Source of the DNA: Methyloversatilis sp. RAC08
GTDB lineage: Bacteria; Pseudomonadota; Gammaproteobacteria; Burkholderiales; Rhodocyclaceae
Assembly: GCF_001713355.1 (NCBI RefSeq)
Contig: NZ_CP016448.1
Coordinates: 1,488,001-1,552,000, forward strand
DNA length: 64,000 bases
Direction: 5' to 3'
The first letter of the stretch is position 1; every line of letters starts with the position of its first letter. Both the position numbers and the translations under genes were made by a program. The notes beneath the pieces were generated by a model. That model made no database searches. It was given only the letters and a program-made list of their open reading frames with translations, and was not told where the DNA came from. Positions 61,370 through 64,000 of this stretch are shown piece after piece.

Positions 61370-61440
61370 CTCGATTCCCCTTTGAATGGATGCGGCGTGG
61401 AGCGAACTCGTAGCTCCTCATACGCTGCATGATGCCAGAA

Positions 61441-61470
61441 ACGAAAAAGGCCGCTGTCGAGGCGGCCTTC
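61441..61470 (-). terminator. Rho-independent terminator after rpsI
   Basis: AAGGCCGC and GCGGCCTT pair across a short loop; on the minus strand the stem ends in TTTTTCGTTT. It lies 22 bases after the rpsI stop, separating it from argC. Confidence 0.85.
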
Positions 61471-61491
61471 TCCGGTGAGGCGGCTGACGAA

Positions 61492-61890
61492 TCAGCGCTT
61501 CGAGAACTGCTTGCGACGACGTGCCTTGTGGAAGCCAACCTTCTTGCGTTCCACTTCACGTGCATCGCGCGTTACGAACCCAGCCTTGCTGAGCGCCGGC
61601 TTCAGCGTTGCATCATAGTCGATCAACGCGCGGGTAATGCCGTGGCGAACCGCGCCCGCCTGACCCGATTCGCCGCCACCGATCACGTTCACCATGATGT
61701 CGAACGTGCTGACATGCTCAGTCAGCTCAAGCGGCTGGCGCACGACCATGCGGCCTGTTTCGCGCGAGAAGAACTCGTCGACCGGCTTGTCGTTTACAAC
61801 GAACGCGCCCTTGCCCGGACGGAGGAACACGCGGGCAACCGCAGTTTTGCGCCGTCCCGTGCCATAGTAATAATCAACATTGAAAGCCAT
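61492..61890 (-). CDS. rpsI: 30S ribosomal protein S9
   Basis: 132 residues, [22 protein letters not shown], with the basic C-terminus [11 protein letters not shown] that reaches the P-site tRNA. It starts 13 bases after rplM, the universal L13-S9 operon. Confidence 0.97.
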   Translation of the reverse strand: MAFNVDYYYGTGRRKTAVARVFLRPGKGAFVVNDKPVDEFFSRETGRMVVRQPLELTEHVSTFDIMVNVIGGGESGQAGAVRHGITRALIDYDATLKPALSKAGFVTRDAREVERKKVGFHKARRRKQFSKR

Positions 61891-61903
61891 GACCGGACCG
61901 TCC

Positions 61904-62332
61904 TCAGATGTTCAGCGCTTTGGGTTGCTGCGCGGTGTGCGGGTGATCCGTACCAGCGTAGCACTTCAGCTTCTTAAGCATTGCGTAGCCGAGCGGCCCC
62001 TTCGGAAGCATGCCCTTGACGGCCTTCTCAAGAACACGCTCCGGGAAGCGTTGCTGCAGCTTCGTGAAATTCGTTTCGTAGATACCGCCGGGGTAACCCG
62101 AATGGCGGTAGTACTTCTTGTCTTCTGCCTTGTTGCCGGTGACGCGCAGCTTCTCGACGTTCACAACAACAATGTAATCGCCCGTATCGACGTGGGGCGT
62201 GAATACAGGCTTGTGCTTGCCGCGCAGACGGCGTGCGATTTCGCTGGCCAGGCGCCCGAGCACCTTGTCAGAGGCATCGACGACATACCAGTCGCGCTCG
62301 ACTTCGTGCGGCTTGGCTGAAAAGGTTTTCAT
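61904..62332 (-). CDS. rplM: 50S ribosomal protein L13
   Basis: 142 residues from the ATG at 62330-62332 ([16 protein letters not shown]), the standard length. [17 protein letters not shown] and YRHSGYPGG are characteristic. The frame is open 25 codons upstream, but those residues are not family-like. The rplM promoter should lie in 62333-62421, just before the terminator of the neighbouring small RNA. Confidence 0.97.
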   Translation of the reverse strand: MKTFSAKPHEVERDWYVVDASDKVLGRLASEIARRLRGKHKPVFTPHVDTGDYIVVVNVEKLRVTGNKAEDKKYYRHSGYPGGIYETNFTKLQQRFPERVLEKAVKGMLPKGPLGYAMLKKLKCYAGTDHPHTAQQPKALNI

Positions 62333-62421
62333 CTCGAACGTCCCAATGATTTCGGGCCAGATCGCCCAAAAGCCGGCGAATATAGCCCGCGTAGTCAGGC
62401 GTGTCAATGCTCGACACCTGA

Positions 62422-62452
62422 ATAAAAAAAGCGCGACTCATTGAGTCGCGCT
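62422..62452 (-). terminator. Rho-independent terminator of the candidate small RNA
   Basis: AGCGCGACTCA and TGAGTCGCGCT are perfectly complementary arms; on the minus strand the stem runs into seven T. No annotated protein gene on the minus strand lies upstream within 400 bases, so it must serve a non-coding transcript. Confidence 0.9.
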
Positions 62453-62549
62453 AAATCCACACCAAAGGAGGAGGGTGGAGGAGACACCTGCGGAGAAACG
62501 ATCGCGAAGCCGGCAACTGGGGCCAGGTGAACGACCGTTCTCGAAACTT
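62422..62549 (-). ncRNA. Candidate small RNA with anti-Shine-Dalgarno-like C/U motifs
   Basis: A promoter-like pair on the minus strand (62579-62584 and 62556-62561) precedes a stretch of about 128 bases that ends in a strong intrinsic terminator (62422-62452). No convincing reading frame is inside. The RNA would contain two C/U-rich stretches, GTCTCCTCC (62477-62485) and CTCCTCCTTT (62464-62473). The second shares CCTCCTTT with the 3' end of 16S rRNA and sits in the loop of a short CACC/GGTG stem. This is the layout of Hfq-type regulators that bind ribosome sites. The start site is estimated. Confidence 0.6.
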
Positions 62550-62555
62550 GCATTG

Positions 62556-62584
62556 ATTATTGTCCAGCCGACCCGCGTAAGCAA
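62556..62584 (-). promoter_or_regulatory. Putative sigma70 promoter of the candidate small RNA
   Basis: On the minus strand TTGCTT (62579-62584) and AATAAT (62556-62561) are separated by exactly 17 bases. The -10 matches 5 of 6 consensus positions, the -35 only 3 of 6. Confidence 0.5.
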
Positions 62585-62832
62585 GAATTTTTTGCATCGC
62601 ACAAGTGGCACAGCACATCCGGCGTGAGGACCAGCACTGACCGAAGGTCTCAAAAAACTCTATTATTCATGAAGTTGCAAACTGATCACTCGACGACCAA
62701 AGAATCACCCCTGCGAAAATGTGGATTACTTCGCATTGCCACCCAGCTCGTGACGCGTTGCACCAATTCCCGCGCTCGCGGATTCATCGCGCCTGAGCAT
62801 TACAATCACGCGCTCTAACAGGAGATGGCGCA

Positions 62833-63255
62833 ATGGAATGTGTCGTGAAGTGGCTGGACGGCGTGAGCTTCGTGGCCGAGACGGGCTCCGGCCACATGCT
62901 GAACATGGACGGCGCGCCCGAAGCCGGCGGTCGCAATATGGCACCGCGCCCCATGGAACTGCTGCTCGCCGGCACCGGAGGCTGCACAGCCTTCGACGTC
63001 ATGCTGATTTTGAAGAAAGGTCGTCAGGCGGTCACTGGCTGTGAAGTCGAGCTCAAGGCCGACCGCGCACTCGAAGACCCCAAGGTGTTCACCCGCATCG
63101 GGTTCCACTTCAAGATCAGTGGGCGGCAACTGAAACCGGAAATGATCGAGCGCGCAATCCATCTGTCTGCCGAGAAGTACTGCTCGGCTTCCATCATGCT
63201 CGGCCAGACCGCACGCATCGAACACACTTGGGAAATCATCGAAACGCCTGCCTGA
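62833..63255 (+). CDS. OsmC-family peroxiredoxin-like protein
   Basis: 140 residues of the OsmC/YhfA type. The two family cysteines are in LAGTGGCTAFDV near residue 51 and KYCSASIML near residue 117. OsmC proteins reduce organic peroxides; YhfA-like members are less characterised. AGGAG lies eight bases upstream of the ATG. It converges with coq7. Confidence 0.93.
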   Translation: MECVVKWLDGVSFVAETGSGHMLNMDGAPEAGGRNMAPRPMELLLAGTGGCTAFDVMLILKKGRQAVTGCEVELKADRALEDPKVFTRIGFHFKISGRQLKPEMIERAIHLSAEKYCSASIMLGQTARIEHTWEIIETPA

Positions 63256-63267
63256 TCGCAGGCGCCT

Positions 63268-63891
63268 TCATACGTGGTAAGCGAGTCTGGTCATCACCGA
63301 CGACGACGCACGCATCGCAGCCCGGACGGGTGCCGGCAAGTCTGCGGCGCCCAGCCTTTGCGCAACGCGCGCATGCTGCCGTTCGTCCTGCCGCATCTGT
63401 TCGAGCAGCCTCCAGGATTTCTGGTCAGCGGCCGGCAGGCGGTCCAGATGCCCCTGCAGGTGCGCCTCGACCTGCCTTTCTGTTTCCATCAGGAAACCCA
63501 GATTCCACTTGTCGCCAACCAGTCCGGCGGTAACGCCTGCCAGCAAGGCACCGCCATACCAGAGCGGATTCAGCAGACTGGTCCGGGCACCGAGCTCGCC
63601 GATGCGTGACGCAGTCCAGCACAGGTGTTCGGTCTCCTCGATGGCCGCCTGACGCAACGCATCGCGGACCGATGGATCACGACACGTCAGCGCCTGCCCC
63701 TGATACAGCGCCTGGGCACAGATCTCGCCCACGTGGTTAATGCGCATCAGGGCGCCTACGTGACGACGCTGGCCGTCGTCGAGATCCGGCTCTGGCAGTT
63801 CGGAACCCGGAATCGGGCGCGCGGTTCGTGCGGGCGCCGCCAACGTGCGCAGCGCGCGATCAAGCTCGATGATCAGACGATCCGGAAACAT
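63268..63891 (-). CDS. coq7: Coq7-type demethoxyubiquinol hydroxylase
   Basis: 207 residues of the ferritin-like di-iron family. The motif MRINHVGEICAQALY and the pair EETEHLCW and DERQHARVA supply the Glu/His ligands. It carries out a late hydroxylation in ubiquinone synthesis. The ATG directly abuts the stop of the upstream gene (TGAATG), so the two are coupled. Confidence 0.94.
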   Translation of the reverse strand: MFPDRLIIELDRALRTLAAPARTARPIPGSELPEPDLDDGQRRHVGALMRINHVGEICAQALYQGQALTCRDPSVRDALRQAAIEETEHLCWTASRIGELGARTSLLNPLWYGGALLAGVTAGLVGDKWNLGFLMETERQVEAHLQGHLDRLPAADQKSWRLLEQMRQDERQHARVAQRLGAADLPAPVRAAMRASSSVMTRLAYHV

Positions 63892-64000
63892 TCAGCGATA
63901 GCCCGTAAGTGGTGTGCCGACGCGCGACTTGAAGCTGGCCGCCATCAACTCGATCGCCTGAGATGGTTTCTGCGGGCGATCGCCCGCGCAAATCAAACCA
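63892..64000 (-). CDS. C-terminal end of an unidentified gene
   Basis: The minus-strand frame is open from the window edge to TGA at 63892-63894. It reads ICAGDRPQKPSQAIELMAAS, then FKSRVGTPLTGYR. I do not recognise it. It overlaps the coq7 start (TGAATG), which suggests cotranscription. Confidence 0.7.
   Translation of the reverse strand, partial: GLICAGDRPQKPSQAIELMAASFKSRVGTPLTGYR

Noticed and set aside
62438-62653. 71-codon minus-strand open frame covering the small-RNA region
   Set aside because: It starts upstream of the promoter-like element, lacks a ribosome site and reads through the terminator stem; the non-coding interpretation fits better.

Overview
The window is one contiguous piece of a GC-rich betaproteobacterial chromosome. 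The evidence is the gmk-rpoZ-spoT-DUF3460 cluster, the rplM-rpsI-argC-DUF6776-bactofilin-erpA string, a 16S-tRNA-Ile-tRNA-Ala-23S-5S operon with the anti-Shine-Dalgarno 3' end, a PhaM-type polyhydroxyalkanoate (PHA) granule protein, and a PEP-CTERM protein. The order looks like Rhodocyclales or a close relative (for example a Methyloversatilis-like organism). The genus is inference; 16S comparison would settle it. I see no prophage, insertion sequence, CRISPR array or integrative element.

Layout. 1-1.2 kb: end of a GGDEF-EAL cyclic-di-GMP protein. 1.25-6.1 kb (minus): gmk, rpoZ, spoT, DUF3460 and a DnaQ/GIY-YIG nuclease. 6.3-12.2 kb (minus): an RRM-like small protein followed by a complete RND efflux system. 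12.2-14.9 kb: small orphan genes (two secreted proteins, a winged-helix regulator, a membrane protein) flanked by copies of a palindromic repeat. 15.1-21.0 kb: operon DUF3141 hydrolase, FabI, MaoC-Pta fusion, acetate kinase. 21.0-22.3 kb: a decayed toxin-antitoxin locus, each gene with one in-frame amber codon. 22.3-23.0 kb: a DUF1566 PEP-CTERM protein. 23.2-28.6 kb: yicC divergent from a Ser/Thr kinase, PP2C phosphatase, rph, rdgB, hemW operon with three ATGA overlaps. 28.7-30.6 kb: a 31-bp inverted repeat, trmB, thiG and thiS. 30.7-33.5 kb: a TonB receptor divergent from a cupredoxin-fold secreted protein. 33.6-37.0 kb: tRNA-Gly(CCC), DUF481, flavin reductase, mutY, ykgJ-like.

37.2-45.7 kb: a membrane-tethered methyltransferase, a ParA-like ATPase, two LuxR response regulators, a hybrid histidine kinase, PhaM, a FIST sensor protein and a SoxC/monoheme cytochrome pair. 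45.7-50.6 kb (minus): a small exported protein, recQ, rhlE with a heavily structured leader, and tcdA. 50.7-56.3 kb (minus): the rRNA operon with a recognisable P1 promoter. 56.4-64 kb: tyrS, anmK, erpA, bactofilin, DUF6776, argC, rpsI, rplM, an apparent small-RNA gene, an OsmC-family gene, coq7 and the end of one unknown gene.

Most of the window is housekeeping. The least explained parts are a probable small RNA at about 62.42-62.55 kb carrying two copies of an anti-Shine-Dalgarno-like sequence; the toxin-antitoxin locus with an amber codon in each partner; three back-to-back perfect hairpins ahead of the RNA helicase gene rhlE; and the CCC(A/G)AAATGGGCC palindromic repeats at 12.3 and 14.9 kb. 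The Fab/Pta/Ack/DUF3141 operon and the PhaM locus both point to acyl-CoA and storage-polymer metabolism.
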